A stretch of DNA of 64,000 nucleotides, taken from contig CAYNOR010000001.1 in assembly GCA_964398915.1 (NCBI GenBank), forward strand, positions 306,873 through 370,872, given 5' to 3'. A model generated the notes under the pieces. The model did no database searches. It saw only the letters and a program-made list of their open reading frames with translations, and was not told the DNA's origin. Positions 44,769 to 54,141 of the stretch are shown piece by piece. Numbering within the stretch: the first letter of the stretch is position 1; every line of letters begins with the position of its first letter. The position numbers and the translations under genes were made by a program. The stretch is from Tichowtungia sp964398915. Its GTDB lineage: Bacteria > Verrucomicrobiota > Kiritimatiellia > Kiritimatiellales > Tichowtungiaceae.

Positions 44769-45929
44769 TCAGATTCGGGCCTTCGCGTAAATGCGCTTAT
44801 GATCCTGCATTCCGGCAAAACGAAACGGGCCGGTACGATACTGCGGAAAAGTGTGACCGCCGCCGTCGGTCGGAATGCCGTAGTGATAAATATCTTCGTA
44901 CTGTTGAAAGGTCAGCTCCGTGCGCCCGGCGAGCATCTGCTGATGCGCTTCTGTGAACAGCGAGCCGCGATAGTCTTTCTGTACAACACCGCTGAAAAAT
45001 TCGCCGACGCAACCGGAGCCATAGCTATAGAATCCGATACGCCTGCCGGCTAAATCTTCCACCGCATGGTCGAGCAGCGAACAAAGCCCGACATACAGCG
45101 AAGCCGAATAACAGTTGCCCGCGCTCCGGCTGTAAATGAGCGATTCGCCGATAACGTTCTGCGTTTCCTCGTCTGAAAGTCCCTTCGCCAGTTTCTGGTG
45201 CGCCTTTTCAGCCATACGGGTGAACGGAATGTGGTAACAAAAGCGGGCAAAGTCACTCAGAGAACGTCCGCTCTCTTCCGCATACTGCTTCCACGACTCC
45301 AGCAGCGCTTTGATATAAACCATCGTCGAATACTTGCCGTCGACCAGCGCCTCCGAAAGATAGTTGGGCCGCCAGAAATCCATCACGTCGTCCGCATAAA
45401 ACCCGGCTTCGGGGTCGATAACAAGCAGACGGGGACTGGCGGAAACAATGAAAGCGACCGCGCCGCAACCTTGTGTCGATTCACCGGGACTGCCGAGGGC
45501 GTAGCGGGCGACATCGGAAGCGAGCACCAGCACTTTACTCTTCGGCTTCATGGCAACCAGGCCCATTGCCAACCGCAACGCGGCGGTCGCGCTATAGCAG
45601 GCCTGTTTCAACTCCACCACACGGCAGCGCTCCGGCAGACCCAGCAATCCGTGTACAAACATACCAGCGGCCTTGGACTGATCGATTCCGCTCTCTGTCG
45701 CAAACAGCACCGCCTCAACACCTTCCAGTCCGCCCTGCTCCTTCAGGCGGAATGCCGCGTTGGAGGCCATTGTGACAACATCTTCGTCCGGCGGCGGAAT
45801 TCCCATCTTTTCCTGTCCGATGCCGACGTAAAATTTATCCGGCTCCACACCACGCGCAGCCGCCAGTGTTTTCAAATCGAGAAAATACTGCGACGTATAA
45901 AAACTGATTCGTTCTATGCCAAGTTTCAT
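44769..45929 (-). CDS. mvaS: Hydroxymethylglutaryl-CoA synthase
   Basis: 386 residues from the ATG at 45929 (MKLGIERISFYTSQYFLDL). The nucleophilic Cys is in ELKQACYSATAALRLA; other conserved parts are FATESGIDQSK, GCGAVAFIVS, FCYHIPFTRMAEKAHQK (active His) and SYGSGCVGEFFSG. It condenses acetyl-CoA with acetoacetyl-CoA, the first step to mevalonate. It begins the mvaS-kinase-kinase transcript. HMG-CoA reductase, the decarboxylase and IPP isomerase are not in the window. Confidence 0.95.
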   Translation of the reverse strand: MKLGIERISFYTSQYFLDLKTLAAARGVEPDKFYVGIGQEKMGIPPPDEDVVTMASNAAFRLKEQGGLEGVEAVLFATESGIDQSKAAGMFVHGLLGLPERCRVVELKQACYSATAALRLAMGLVAMKPKSKVLVLASDVARYALGSPGESTQGCGAVAFIVSASPRLLVIDPEAGFYADDVMDFWRPNYLSEALVDGKYSTMVYIKALLESWKQYAEESGRSLSDFARFCYHIPFTRMAEKAHQKLAKGLSDEETQNVIGESLIYSRSAGNCYSASLYVGLCSLLDHAVEDLAGRRIGFYSYGSGCVGEFFSGVVQKDYRGSLFTEAHQQMLAGRTELTFQQYEDIYHYGIPTDGGGHTFPQYRTGPFRFAGMQDHKRIYAKARI

Positions 45930-46054
45930 TGCGCGATAATTTGCGCTGATTGGCATTTAGCGTCAAGCGACCTTTACAGCGGGCGGCACAACATTCCGCT
46001 GTTCCTTCGGCGCGGGTTTCATTTATACTTCAGCCGTTCTGAACCGGAGGCTCC

Positions 46055-46357
46055 ATGATGAAAAAACAAAACTCACCTTATCTCTGCCATATCTTCGTCT
46101 GCTCAAATATCCGCGAAAACAATCCGTCCAATCCCGGTTGCGGTGCAAAAGGCGGCGACCGGTTGAAGGATAAGTTAAAGGAATCAGCGAATGCACGCGG
46201 ATGGAACGGCAAGGTGCGCATTTCAAGCTCCGGATGTCTCGGCCTTTGTGCTCAGGGTCCGAATGTACTTCTTTATCCGCAGGGCATCTGGTTTTCAGAC
46301 GTTACTGAAACGGATATCGAGACCATTCTGGAAACGGCCGGGCAGTTTATCAGCTAA
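46055..46357 (+). CDS. Thioredoxin-like [2Fe-2S] ferredoxin
   Basis: 100 residues. YLCHIFVCSNIRENNP, then GCGAKGG, and SSGCLGLCAQGP give the C...C...C-x3-C spacing of thioredoxin-like 2Fe-2S proteins (as in NuoE or Shethna-type). LLYPQGIWFSDVTETDIETI ends the fold. It probably carries electrons in the cytoplasm. GGAGG stands 5 bases before the start. The 3' end overlaps the convergent Minf_1886 gene by 4 bp. Confidence 0.85.
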   Translation: MMKKQNSPYLCHIFVCSNIRENNPSNPGCGAKGGDRLKDKLKESANARGWNGKVRISSSGCLGLCAQGPNVLLYPQGIWFSDVTETDIETILETAGQFIS

Positions 46358-46737
46358 AGCCTGCCCGCACTGTGGGGCCTGAAGGGCTTGCGAAAAGCAT
46401 CGTCAAAATCGTAGCCGTTGGCGAAATCGGCGCGATTGTCTTTTTCGGTTTTCCCGAGCAATCCCGTTTCGACCATGTTGAAAACGATCTCTCCAACATC
46501 TTCGGTCCGCTTGATACCCCACCCGTTAAGAACGGTTTTGGTCATCGGGCCGAATTCCGTCAGCGCGAATTCTCTGATGCCATCGAGCAATTCCTGCCCG
46601 CTGACATGCCGAGGTTTTTCGAGTCGACGCACCGTATAGTCAAGACCCGCACGGACAAACGCATAGGCCTCGACGGTATAGCGCGTGTCGCGGGCCAGAA
46701 TGCCGTCCAGCAGTTTTTCAGCATTCGGCGTTTTCAT
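46354..46737 (-). CDS. Minf_1886 family protein
   Basis: 127 residues. LLDGILARDTRYTVEAYAFV, RAGLDYTVRRLEK and HVSGQELLDGIREFALTEFG, then GWGIKRTEDVGEIVFNMVE. This is the small conserved Minf_1886 family, met mainly in PVC bacteria, with no known function. The start overlaps the HIT stop by one base (TGATG), so the two genes are translationally coupled. Confidence 0.85.
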   Translation of the reverse strand: MKTPNAEKLLDGILARDTRYTVEAYAFVRAGLDYTVRRLEKPRHVSGQELLDGIREFALTEFGPMTKTVLNGWGIKRTEDVGEIVFNMVETGLLGKTEKDNRADFANGYDFDDAFRKPFRPHSAGRL

Positions 46738-47147
46738 CAGACCAGCCCCTCGCGGATTTTTGCAGCAACCTTTTCCACTTCAGCCGGGCTGTCGTATTTT
46801 TTTGCATCCCAGTTCCAGCGGTGCCCATCGTCCGCAAAACGGGGAATAACATGAAAATGGATATGCGGCACAACCTGTCCCGCCGCCGCGCCGTTATTTT
46901 GAATAATATTAACACCCTCCGCGCCGAGTCCTTTGATTTGCGCAGCAGCAATCCGTTTGCAAACGGACATCAGTCCGGACAGCACCTCATCGGGTGTTTC
47001 GGTTACGGGATCGTAGCAGATTTTTGGAACAACCAGTGTATGACCCTTGATAATCGGGCCGATATCCATGAACGCAAGGATGCCGTCATCTTCATAAACG
47101 ATGGTCGCCGGAATTTCACGGTTAATTATTTTTTGGAAAATGTTCAT
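46737..47147 (-). CDS. HIT-family (HINT-like) nucleotide hydrolase
   Basis: 136 residues. IFQKIINREIPATIVYEDD at the start, then GHTLVVPK, and the histidine triad QVVPHIHFHVIPR (HxHxH). HINT-type proteins hydrolyse AMP-linked phosphoramidates. It is coupled to the Minf_1886 gene. Confidence 0.94.
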   Translation of the reverse strand: MNIFQKIINREIPATIVYEDDGILAFMDIGPIIKGHTLVVPKICYDPVTETPDEVLSGLMSVCKRIAAAQIKGLGAEGVNIIQNNGAAAGQVVPHIHFHVIPRFADDGHRWNWDAKKYDSPAEVEKVAAKIREGLV

Positions 47148-47311
47148 GGACGTACTGTAACGATCTCCTGTGGTTTTTCCAATATGGAATCAAACAGATG
47201 ATTCCCGGTTTTCATTACCGCGCCCGCCGGACGCCACAAAAAATCCTTCTCACTGCGGGTACGGGCGCTGGCCGCTCCTGTACCGAATATCCTGCGGAGT
47301 TGATGCCATAA

Positions 47312-47343
47312 AGAAGCCGCTCCGTTTCCGGAGCGGCTTTCGT
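47312..47343. terminator. Terminator after the acyl-CoA dehydrogenase operon
   Basis: AAGCCGCTCC and GGAGCGGCTT form a 10-bp perfect stem with a GTTTCC loop, T-rich on both strands. It ends the etf operon. Confidence 0.75.
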
Positions 47344-47361
47344 TTCCAACCTTTGGACCTG

Positions 47362-48531
47362 TTACCTGGCCTTCGAGGCGTACTCTTTGATGAGTGCCGC
47401 GCCGATGACGTCGCGCTGAATCTGGTTGGTACCTTCGTAGATCTGAAGGATCTTGGCGTCGCGCATCATCTTTTCAGCCGGATATTCTTTCATGAATCCG
47501 TAGCCGCCGAAGACCTGCAGTGCATCGGTGGTAACAGACATGGCAACATCGCCAGCGTAGCATTTGCACATAGCGGATATTTTAGAAACATCCTTTTCGC
47601 CACCGTCAATCGTGTTACAGGCGGCGTAGGTGATGGCGCGGGCTGTCTCAACCTTCATTGCCATGTCGGCCAGCATCCACTGTAAGCCCTGGTTAGCGAT
47701 GATCGGCTTGCCGAACTGATGGCGAACGCGGGCATAATTGACCGCTTCGTCCAATGCACCTTGCGCGAGACCAACGCCCTGCGCGGCAATACCCGGCCGG
47801 GAAATGTCGAAGGTCTTCATGGCGAGCAGGAATCCCATACCTTCTTTAGCAATGAGGTTTTCTGCTGGGACTTCGCAGTCCTGGAAGATGAGCTCGCGGG
47901 TGGCGGAAGCACGGATACCGAGTTTGTCTTCCTTCTTGCCGAAGCTGAAGCCGGGCATGCCTTTTTCAACAATGAAGCAGGAAACGCCGCGGGCGCCTTT
48001 GGCTTTATTGGTGACAGCCAGAATGGTGTACGTGTCGGCTTCGCCGCCGTTGGTGATCCATTGCTTAGTGCCATTGAGAATATATTTGTCGCCTTTTTTG
48101 ACAGCGGTCGTGGCAATACCGCCTGCATCAGAACCGGCATTCGGTTCGGTCAATCCGAAGGCGGCCCATTTTTCACCGGTGGCGAGCGGAGAAAGATATT
48201 TTTTCTTCTGCTCTTCAGAACCGCCGATGATAATCGGGTCAGCGCCGAGGGCATTGGCGGCGTACGATACAGAAACGCCAATGCAATATTTGCTGAGGGT
48301 TTCAACGGCGACGCAGAAACCAAGATGTCCCACGCCCATTCCGCCGTATGCCTCATCGATGTAAAGACCCATCATGTCCATCTTGCCAAGCTCCTTGAGC
48401 AAGTCCGAAGGAAAGATGCCTTTTTCGTCCAACTCAGCACGAACCGGTACTACACGTTCTTTGCCGAATTCATCGAGCATGGCTCGGATTTCGAGTTGCT
48501 CTTCCGTCAGTCCATAATTGATTTCGCCCAT
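47362..48531 (-). CDS. Acyl-CoA dehydrogenase
   Basis: 389 residues, as usual for the short-chain family. YGLTEEQLEIRAMLDEFG, AFGLTEPNAGSDAGG, GTKQWITNGGEADTYTILAV, the GIAAQGVGLAQGALD and the catalytic base region LQIYEGTNQIQRDVIG (Glu in YEG). It oxidises an acyl-CoA with FAD and passes electrons to EtfAB, whose genes are upstream in this operon. Chain length cannot be fixed; short-chain (butyryl-CoA-like) is likely. Confidence 0.95.
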   Translation of the reverse strand: MGEINYGLTEEQLEIRAMLDEFGKERVVPVRAELDEKGIFPSDLLKELGKMDMMGLYIDEAYGGMGVGHLGFCVAVETLSKYCIGVSVSYAANALGADPIIIGGSEEQKKKYLSPLATGEKWAAFGLTEPNAGSDAGGIATTAVKKGDKYILNGTKQWITNGGEADTYTILAVTNKAKGARGVSCFIVEKGMPGFSFGKKEDKLGIRASATRELIFQDCEVPAENLIAKEGMGFLLAMKTFDISRPGIAAQGVGLAQGALDEAVNYARVRHQFGKPIIANQGLQWMLADMAMKVETARAITYAACNTIDGGEKDVSKISAMCKCYAGDVAMSVTTDALQVFGGYGFMKEYPAEKMMRDAKILQIYEGTNQIQRDVIGAALIKEYASKAR

Positions 48532-48553
48532 ACTGTTCTCCTTAGTTGATCCC

Positions 48554-49474
48554 CTATTCCATGCTCCCTAAATAGCGTTCAGCCTCCAGCGCGGCCATAC
48601 AGCCCGAACCGGCCGCCGTGACGGCCTGCCGGTAAACCGGATCCTGTACATCACCCGCCGCAAACACACCGTCGATATTCGTGCGGGTGTTTTTGGTGAT
48701 CAGATAACCGGCGTGATCCACATCAAGCTGGTCGGCAAACGGTTTCGTGTTCGGCTTGTGGCCGATGGCGACAAAAAGCCCGTTCACCGGCAGTTCAGAA
48801 ACCGCATTGGTTTTGATATTACGGATTCTCAGCCCGGTCACTTCTTTTTTGGCAACATCCAGCACTTCATCAATGACCGAATCCCAAATCACTTCAACCT
48901 TCGGATGAGCCAGCAGGCGGTCCACCATGATCTGCGATGCGCGAAACTGGTTGCGGCGGTGAATGACGGTGATTTTGGAGGCAAAGTGCGTGAGGAAGAG
49001 CGCATCTTCCATGGCGGTATCGCCCCCGCCGACCACGGCGACAGGAACATCGCGATAAAACGCACCGTCGCAGGTGGCGCATCCGGAAACGCCGCGTCCG
49101 ATTAATTTCTGTTCGGATTCGATGCCGAGATACTGAGCACTCGCACCCGTGGCAATGATGATGGTTTTTGCTTCAATCTTCTCGCCGTCACTCAGTGTAA
49201 TACTGTGCGGCTGGCAAGTGAGACAAGTCGAAACCACTTCGCCGGACTTAAACCGTGTGCCGAAGCGTTCGGCCTGTTTGCGGGTGATATCCATCAGCTC
49301 GGAACCGGAAATTCCTTCAGGAAACCCGGGGAAGTTTTCAATTTCAGTCGTTGTCGTCAGCTGCCCGCCGGGCTGAAAGCCTTCGATCACCAGCGGATTC
49401 AGGTTGGCACGCGCCGTATAAACAGCGGCGGTTAAACCGGCCGGTCCCGTTCCAATAATGACGACATTTTCCAA
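48554..49474 (-). CDS. trxB: Thioredoxin reductase
   Basis: 306 residues. FAD site VIIGTGPAGLTAAVYTARAN, redox centre SGCATCDGAFYRD (CxxC), NADPH motif VVGGGDTAMEDALFL and the end GVFAAGDVQDPVYRQAVTAA. It reduces thioredoxin with NADPH. It lies 22 bp before the acyl-CoA dehydrogenase and after an ORF6N gene in the etf operon. Confidence 0.96.
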   Translation of the reverse strand: MENVVIIGTGPAGLTAAVYTARANLNPLVIEGFQPGGQLTTTTEIENFPGFPEGISGSELMDITRKQAERFGTRFKSGEVVSTCLTCQPHSITLSDGEKIEAKTIIIATGASAQYLGIESEQKLIGRGVSGCATCDGAFYRDVPVAVVGGGDTAMEDALFLTHFASKITVIHRRNQFRASQIMVDRLLAHPKVEVIWDSVIDEVLDVAKKEVTGLRIRNIKTNAVSELPVNGLFVAIGHKPNTKPFADQLDVDHAGYLITKNTRTNIDGVFAAGDVQDPVYRQAVTAAGSGCMAALEAERYLGSME

Positions 49475-49491
49475 GGTTGTAATTCCTGTTT

Positions 49492-50043
49492 TTACGAAAT
49501 TTTTCGAACCGTATAAACGCCCGGCTCTTCGCGCACATGAAAGCCGATGGGATTCTTCTTCGGCTCCGGCGGAATCATCAGCTCGTGAATCGCCTCAAAT
49601 ACGGCACGAAACTGTTCGTCGTACTTCGCCTCCAGCTCCGCCAGCTTGCGCGACAGTTCTTCGCTGGACTCCAGCATCCGGCGCATTTTAACAAATGTTC
49701 GCATCACTGCGATGTTAACCTCGACAGCTCGCGGGCTTCTGAGAACACCAGAAAGCATGGCAACGCCCTGCTCAGTGAATACCAGCGGGTTTGAAGTAGA
49801 GTGCTTAAGTGTCCGGAACCGGTCACAGATTGTGACCAGTTCTTGAGTTTCGTCATTGGACAGTCTGAATACGAAATCGGATGGGAAGCGATCTGTATTT
49901 CGTTTTACTGCCTGGTTCAGGGCTTTCGTTTCCACGCCATACAACGCGGCCAGATCGCGATCCAGCATCACTTTATGCCCCCGAATCAAGTAAATCGACT
50001 GCTCAACCCGCTCGACCGGAATTATGGAGGCATCTTCACTCAT
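49492..50043 (-). CDS. ORF6N domain protein
   Basis: 183 residues. PVERVEQSIYLIRGHKVMLD, RDLAALYGVETKALNQAVKR, FPSDFVFRL and VFTEQGVAMLSGVLRS are the ORF6N DNA-binding domain (phage antirepressor-like), followed by a coiled coil (LSRKLAELEAKYDEQFRAV). Such proteins are common as chromosomal genes with unclear roles. Its position between etfA and trxB, with gaps of 5 and 17 bp, means it is read with metabolic genes, which is unusual. Confidence 0.88.
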   Translation of the reverse strand: MSEDASIIPVERVEQSIYLIRGHKVMLDRDLAALYGVETKALNQAVKRNTDRFPSDFVFRLSNDETQELVTICDRFRTLKHSTSNPLVFTEQGVAMLSGVLRSPRAVEVNIAVMRTFVKMRRMLESSEELSRKLAELEAKYDEQFRAVFEAIHELMIPPEPKKNPIGFHVREEPGVYTVRKIS

Positions 50044-50048
50044 GGGTT

Positions 50049-51047
50049 CTAACTTCTCAGCGCATTAATCTGCTTGGTAAATTCCGGCACAATCTGATGC
50101 AGGTCACCAACCAGACCGAAGTCGGCCACGTCAAAAATCGGCGCGTCGCGATCTTTATTAATGGCGATAATGAGGTCGGCGCTTTGCATACCGGCCAGAT
50201 GCTGGATGGCTCCGGAGATACCACAGGCAATGTAAACCAGAGGACAAACGGTTTTACCGGTCTGCCCAACCTGGTGGTGATGCGAAATCCAGCCGGCATC
50301 AACAGTAGCGCGCGAGGCGCCCACCGCGCCGCCGAGGGCTCCAGCCAGCCCTTCAACCACCTTGAAGTTTTCCGGCGCGCCGATGCCGCGTCCACCAGAA
50401 ACGATATATTCGGCGGCTTTAAGGTCGACGGTGTTGACTTCTTCGACAACGCTTTCAACCCGTTTCATGCGCTCTTTGACACCGGAAAGGTCAATTTTCA
50501 CGTCGACGACTTCACCCGTTTCGTGCTCGCTGACGCGCTCTTTTTTGAAAACGTTGGAACGGACGGTCGACATCTGAGGCCGATGATCGGGGCAGATGAT
50601 GGTGGCCATGATATTGCCGCCGAAAGCCGGACGTGTCTGAAGCAGGCACTGGCGTTCGGTGTCAAAATCGAGCTCGGTGCAATCGGCCGTGAGACCGGCC
50701 CAGCCCATGACGGCGACAGTCGGCGCGAGGCTGCGACCGATGGTGCTGGCTCCGTAGAGGACAATTTCCGGATTATTCGCCTTGATCAAATCGGCCATGA
50801 CTTTGGAGAAATAGTCGTTCTGATATGTGTCCAGCTTGGGATCTTCGACGTTGTATATTTTCTTTGCGCCGTAATTAAACAGCTCCTGATGCATCGGCTT
50901 GCCGCCAGCCGAGGCCAGCACGGCGCAAAGGGTGAAGCCCGATTTGGCTGCCAGTTTGCGGCCTTCGGACAGCAATTCGAAAACCACACCGGCCAGCTTG
51001 CCGTTTTCCTGTTCCGCGTAAACCCAGATTTCTTTATTGGTGCTCAT
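50049..51047 (-). CDS. etfA: Electron transfer flavoprotein subunit alpha
   Basis: 332 residues. IWVYAEQENGKLAGVVFELL, DCTELDFD, RPAFGGNIMATI and the FAD motif GWISHHHQVGQTGKTV, then SGAIQHLAGMQSADLIIAIN. It pairs with EtfB to accept electrons from acyl-CoA dehydrogenases. The start overlaps the etfB stop by 4 bp. Confidence 0.95.
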   Translation of the reverse strand: MSTNKEIWVYAEQENGKLAGVVFELLSEGRKLAAKSGFTLCAVLASAGGKPMHQELFNYGAKKIYNVEDPKLDTYQNDYFSKVMADLIKANNPEIVLYGASTIGRSLAPTVAVMGWAGLTADCTELDFDTERQCLLQTRPAFGGNIMATIICPDHRPQMSTVRSNVFKKERVSEHETGEVVDVKIDLSGVKERMKRVESVVEEVNTVDLKAAEYIVSGGRGIGAPENFKVVEGLAGALGGAVGASRATVDAGWISHHHQVGQTGKTVCPLVYIACGISGAIQHLAGMQSADLIIAINKDRDAPIFDVADFGLVGDLHQIVPEFTKQINALRS

Positions 51048-51829
51048 AGGACCTTCTTCTCCCGCAGTTTAAAAATAAGTTCTTTGACCATATCCGCCGG
51101 TTCACCGGAAAGGATTTCCTTGTTGAGCTTCACCGGCGGAGCAAAAACCTTGTTCACCTTGGTCGGAGAACCGGCCAGACCGATTTTGCCTTCTTCGGGT
51201 TGAAGCTGCTCAACGCCCCAGACCGGGATCTCGGCTTTTTTGGCAGCCATTTTTTTCTTAAGCGACGGCATGCGCAAAGAATTTGCCTCTTTAACCACCG
51301 TCAGCGCGGCCGGTTTTTCGACATCCCAGACGTTATACCCGTGATCCGTTACCTGTTGAACGCGAAAGCCGGTTTCGGTTACTTCGCATGATTTGGCATA
51401 GGTGATCATCGGTACGCCGTAGAAATGGGCAACGCCCGGGCCGACCTGCGCGGTATCGCCGTCAATCGCCTGCTTGCCAAAGAGGATCAAGTCAACCGGC
51501 TCGACCAGCTTCTTGAGCGCCAGCGTAATGGTGTAGGACGTGGCCCAGGTATCCGCGCCGCCGAATTTGCGGTCGGAAATCAGGATCGCATCATCCGCGC
51601 CATGGGAAAGTGCCGTACGAAGCGCCTCTTCCGCCTGCGGGGGCCCCATGGAAATGACGGTGATCTTGCCGCCGTGTTTATCTTTGAGTTGTAACGCCAT
51701 TTCCAGCGCGTTTTCATCAAAAGGGTTAATAATACTCGGAACCCCGGCGCGATTGAGGCGATTGGTCTCGCGATCAATCGTGACCTTATCCGAATCCGGA
51801 ACCTGTTTAATACAGACTACTATATGCAT
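51044..51829 (-). CDS. etfB: Electron transfer flavoprotein subunit beta
   Basis: The ATG at 51829 (MHIVVCIKQVPDS) has AAGGA upstream; longer starts add non-family residues. NPFDENALEMALQLKD, GPPQAEEALRTALSHGAD and FGKQAIDGDTAQVGPG mark the nucleotide-binding fold. It is the first gene of the etfB-etfA-ORF6N-trxB-acyl-CoA dehydrogenase operon. Confidence 0.95.
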   Translation of the reverse strand: MHIVVCIKQVPDSDKVTIDRETNRLNRAGVPSIINPFDENALEMALQLKDKHGGKITVISMGPPQAEEALRTALSHGADDAILISDRKFGGADTWATSYTITLALKKLVEPVDLILFGKQAIDGDTAQVGPGVAHFYGVPMITYAKSCEVTETGFRVQQVTDHGYNVWDVEKPAALTVVKEANSLRMPSLKKKMAAKKAEIPVWGVEQLQPEEGKIGLAGSPTKVNKVFAPPVKLNKEILSGEPADMVKELIFKLREKKVL

Positions 51830-51996
51830 GAACATTCCTTTCCGTGGGAAAATAGGCATCGGTTATAAGGATAGAAGCTCATTATCTCAAGCCGAAACAC
51901 CCGATTTATCGGTTGCCGCCCTTTCGCGAATGCTCTATTTTGTTCCAGTTGAAAATACGGGGAAATAACCGCTAACCGAAAATAAAGAGATCCACT

Positions 51997-52626
51997 ATGG
52001 AAAAATCACTGTTTTTTGCAACTCTCGCCCTCACCGCTGCCCTGCTATCGGGCTGCATGACAACTAAACCAGCCCCGGTTGTCACACCCGAGCCTGAAGT
52101 ACCTGCTGCTTCTGCACCGGTTACAACAGAGCAAATCCCCGTGCCGATGACGCCGTCATCGCTCCCGGAAGAAATGCAAAAACTGTCCACCGAACTGGTT
52201 GAAGCTGGCGGGTTGGCCGCGGTCGGCGCTGGAGAATCAAAAAGTCTCGAGCTGGCGCTCAACAAAGCCAAAGTAAACGGACGCAAGGAACTCGCACAAC
52301 GGCTGGAGGCCCGCCTCACTGTTCTGGAGAACGCCTTCTCAGAAGAAACCGGCATCCCCTTCGACTCACTCTTCCTGTCGGGATTCAATAATGCCAAAAA
52401 GGCGCTCACAGGACAGATCAGCGGAAGTATCGCACAGACACTGAAATATGAAGCCACAGGACACACCTTTACGGCCTACGCGATCATGGTGCTCGACCCT
52501 AAATTCATCGTCGACCAGCTCGCCAATGAAAAAGAGCTCTACGACCGCCTGCAAAAAACGAAAGCGTTCGAAGCGCTCAATCAGGAAGCCAATGCCTTCG
52601 CCGCGTTCAAAGCCACGCAGAAATAG
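51997..52626 (+). CDS. Predicted lipoprotein (LPP20-like)
   Basis: 209 residues. Lipoprotein signal FFATLALTAALLSGC; Pro/Val/Thr-rich linker to about residue 60; then AAVGAGESKSLELALNKAKV, GRKELAQRLEARL and GHTFTAYAIMVLD, reminiscent of the LPP20 fold in outer-membrane lipoproteins. AGAG precedes the start. Function not known. Confidence 0.68.
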   Translation: MEKSLFFATLALTAALLSGCMTTKPAPVVTPEPEVPAASAPVTTEQIPVPMTPSSLPEEMQKLSTELVEAGGLAAVGAGESKSLELALNKAKVNGRKELAQRLEARLTVLENAFSEETGIPFDSLFLSGFNNAKKALTGQISGSIAQTLKYEATGHTFTAYAIMVLDPKFIVDQLANEKELYDRLQKTKAFEALNQEANAFAAFKATQK

Positions 52627-52705
52627 GGTTGGGGAGACACCCTCGTTATTCTTTATTGGTCACTCGGAAGCTTCAAAAACTGATCACCGCGCTCGCTGAT
52701 AACTA

Positions 52706-52900
52706 TTAACCCGCACAATCACCGCAAAAGGCGGCGGCGGAACGGTCATAGGTTGCTTCGCCTTCTTTTGAGAAAAAGCATCCGGGAATCTGTCCTTTAG
52801 CGCGGTGATACGCTACGCATTCGCAACACAGTCCTCTTTTCGCACAACTGTAGGTGCAACTGCAGGCCGCCAGATTCTTTTCTTTGTTCGGACAGGTCAT
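52706..52900 (-). CDS. DUF6485-type Cys-rich small protein
   Basis: 64 residues from the ATG at 52900 (MTCPNKEKNLAACSCTYSC). It has about ten Cys: CSCTYSCAKRGLCCECVAYH, then PGCFF and CGDC near the end, as in the small Cys-rich DUF6485 family. It probably binds zinc or a cluster. A longer reading to 52942 would add non-conserved residues encoded by repeat words. Confidence 0.78.
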   Translation of the reverse strand: MTCPNKEKNLAACSCTYSCAKRGLCCECVAYHRAKGQIPGCFFSKEGEATYDRSAAAFCGDCAG

Positions 52901-52961
52901 GATTTTTCCCCTGCAAAACATGAATGATTCAGCATTCATCAATTATCGTTAATCGTTCTCT

Positions 52962-54008
52962 CTACTTGCCGAGAATTTCTTCAATGGCCTCAACCAGCGC
53001 CATGATCTGTTCGTTTGTTCCGACCGTAATGCGCAAATAGTCGCGCGTGCGGTCGCCATCAAACCAACGAATGAAGATATTACGATCGCGAAGGGCTTCG
53101 AAAATTTTCTGCGCGCCGGGTTTGGGCGGCTTCACCCAGATAAAGTTGGCTTCGGACGGATATACTTTAAACCCGATATCCGCGAGCTCTCTGGCGGCCA
53201 GCTCCCGCGTTCCTTTGACAGCCGCTGTGATCGCTTCCATCGTGCCTTCATCAAGCAAAGCGACACGTGCCAGCTCCTGCGTCAACCGGCTGACATTGTA
53301 GGAATCTTTGATCTTATGCAGTGCATCAATCAGCGGTTTCGCGCCGATGCAATAGCCGAAGCGGATACCCGCCAGCGCATAGGATTTCGAAAGCGTACGC
53401 GCCACCAGCACGTTGTCGTATTTCGTCGCGAATTCCATGCAGCTCTCGCGGGAGAAATCGACATAGGCTTCATCAATCACCACCACGCCGGGAAAGGTTT
53501 TAATGAACGCTTCAACCTTGGCTTTCGGAAACAGCATACCCGTTGGCGCGTTGGGATTGGTCAGAAAGAAAACCGACGCTTTATAACCTTTCGGCATCTT
53601 CCATTCGAAATTATCATCCAGAGTCACCGGCTTCGTTGCGATTTGCTCAATCTGAGCGAGTACCGGATAGAGCGAATAGGACGGATCAAAATAACCGACC
53701 GAGCCGTCGCGCTCCGAAAATGCGCGAATGCAAAGCGCCAGAATTTCGTCTGAACCGTTACCGGCGAAAATATTACCAATTCCGACCTCATGCTTTTCGG
53801 CAATCACCTTGCGCACTTCGGTGCAAAGCGGATCGGGATACTTCGCCAGTTCGGCGATATCAATCTCGTTCAGAATATCGCGCACCTCCGGCGAGCAAAG
53901 CCACGGATTTTCATTCGTGTTCAGCTTAACAATGCCCTCGCCCTTCGGCTGTTCGCCCGGAACGTAGCCGCTCATCGCTTCCACAGATTTTCTGATCAGA
54001 TTGCTCAT
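52962..54008 (-). CDS. hisC: Histidinol-phosphate aminotransferase
   Basis: 348 residues. GIVKLNTNENPW, the PLP motif LSKSYALAGIRFGY with the Schiff-base lysine, FLTNPNAPTGMLF, VVIDEAYVDFS, and DYLRITVGTNEQ. It makes histidinol phosphate in histidine synthesis. No other his gene is in the window. The tRNA at 54065 is upstream. Confidence 0.95.
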   Translation of the reverse strand: MSNLIRKSVEAMSGYVPGEQPKGEGIVKLNTNENPWLCSPEVRDILNEIDIAELAKYPDPLCTEVRKVIAEKHEVGIGNIFAGNGSDEILALCIRAFSERDGSVGYFDPSYSLYPVLAQIEQIATKPVTLDDNFEWKMPKGYKASVFFLTNPNAPTGMLFPKAKVEAFIKTFPGVVVIDEAYVDFSRESCMEFATKYDNVLVARTLSKSYALAGIRFGYCIGAKPLIDALHKIKDSYNVSRLTQELARVALLDEGTMEAITAAVKGTRELAARELADIGFKVYPSEANFIWVKPPKPGAQKIFEALRDRNIFIRWFDGDRTRDYLRITVGTNEQIMALVEAIEEILGK

Positions 54009-54064
54009 TTGATTTCCTTAACGGGTTCATCACCCTTACCCCCGTCTGCGGGGAAAAGCCGAAA

Positions 54065-54141
54065 TGGTGGGCCCGCTCGGACTTGAACCGAGGACCAAGA
54101 GATTATGAGTCTCCTGCTCTGACCAACTGAGCTACGGGCCC
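54065..54141 (-). tRNA. tRNA with CAU anticodon, probably tRNA-Ile2
   Basis: The minus strand gives a 7-bp acceptor stem (GGGCCCG/CGGGCCC), D-arm AGCTCAGTTGGTCAGAGC, anticodon loop CTCATAA, T-arm CTCGGTTCAAGTCCGAG, and encoded CCA. The anticodon arm GGAGACTCATAATCTC and the variable loop TTGGTC resemble the lysidine-modified tRNA-Ile2 of E. coli more than elongator tRNA-Met. TilS would then read AUA. Elongator Met cannot be excluded. Confidence 0.9.

Noticed and set aside
49881..51203. 440-residue plus-strand ORF over etfA and the ORF6N gene
   Set aside because: Runs antisense across two real genes and has no recognisable features.
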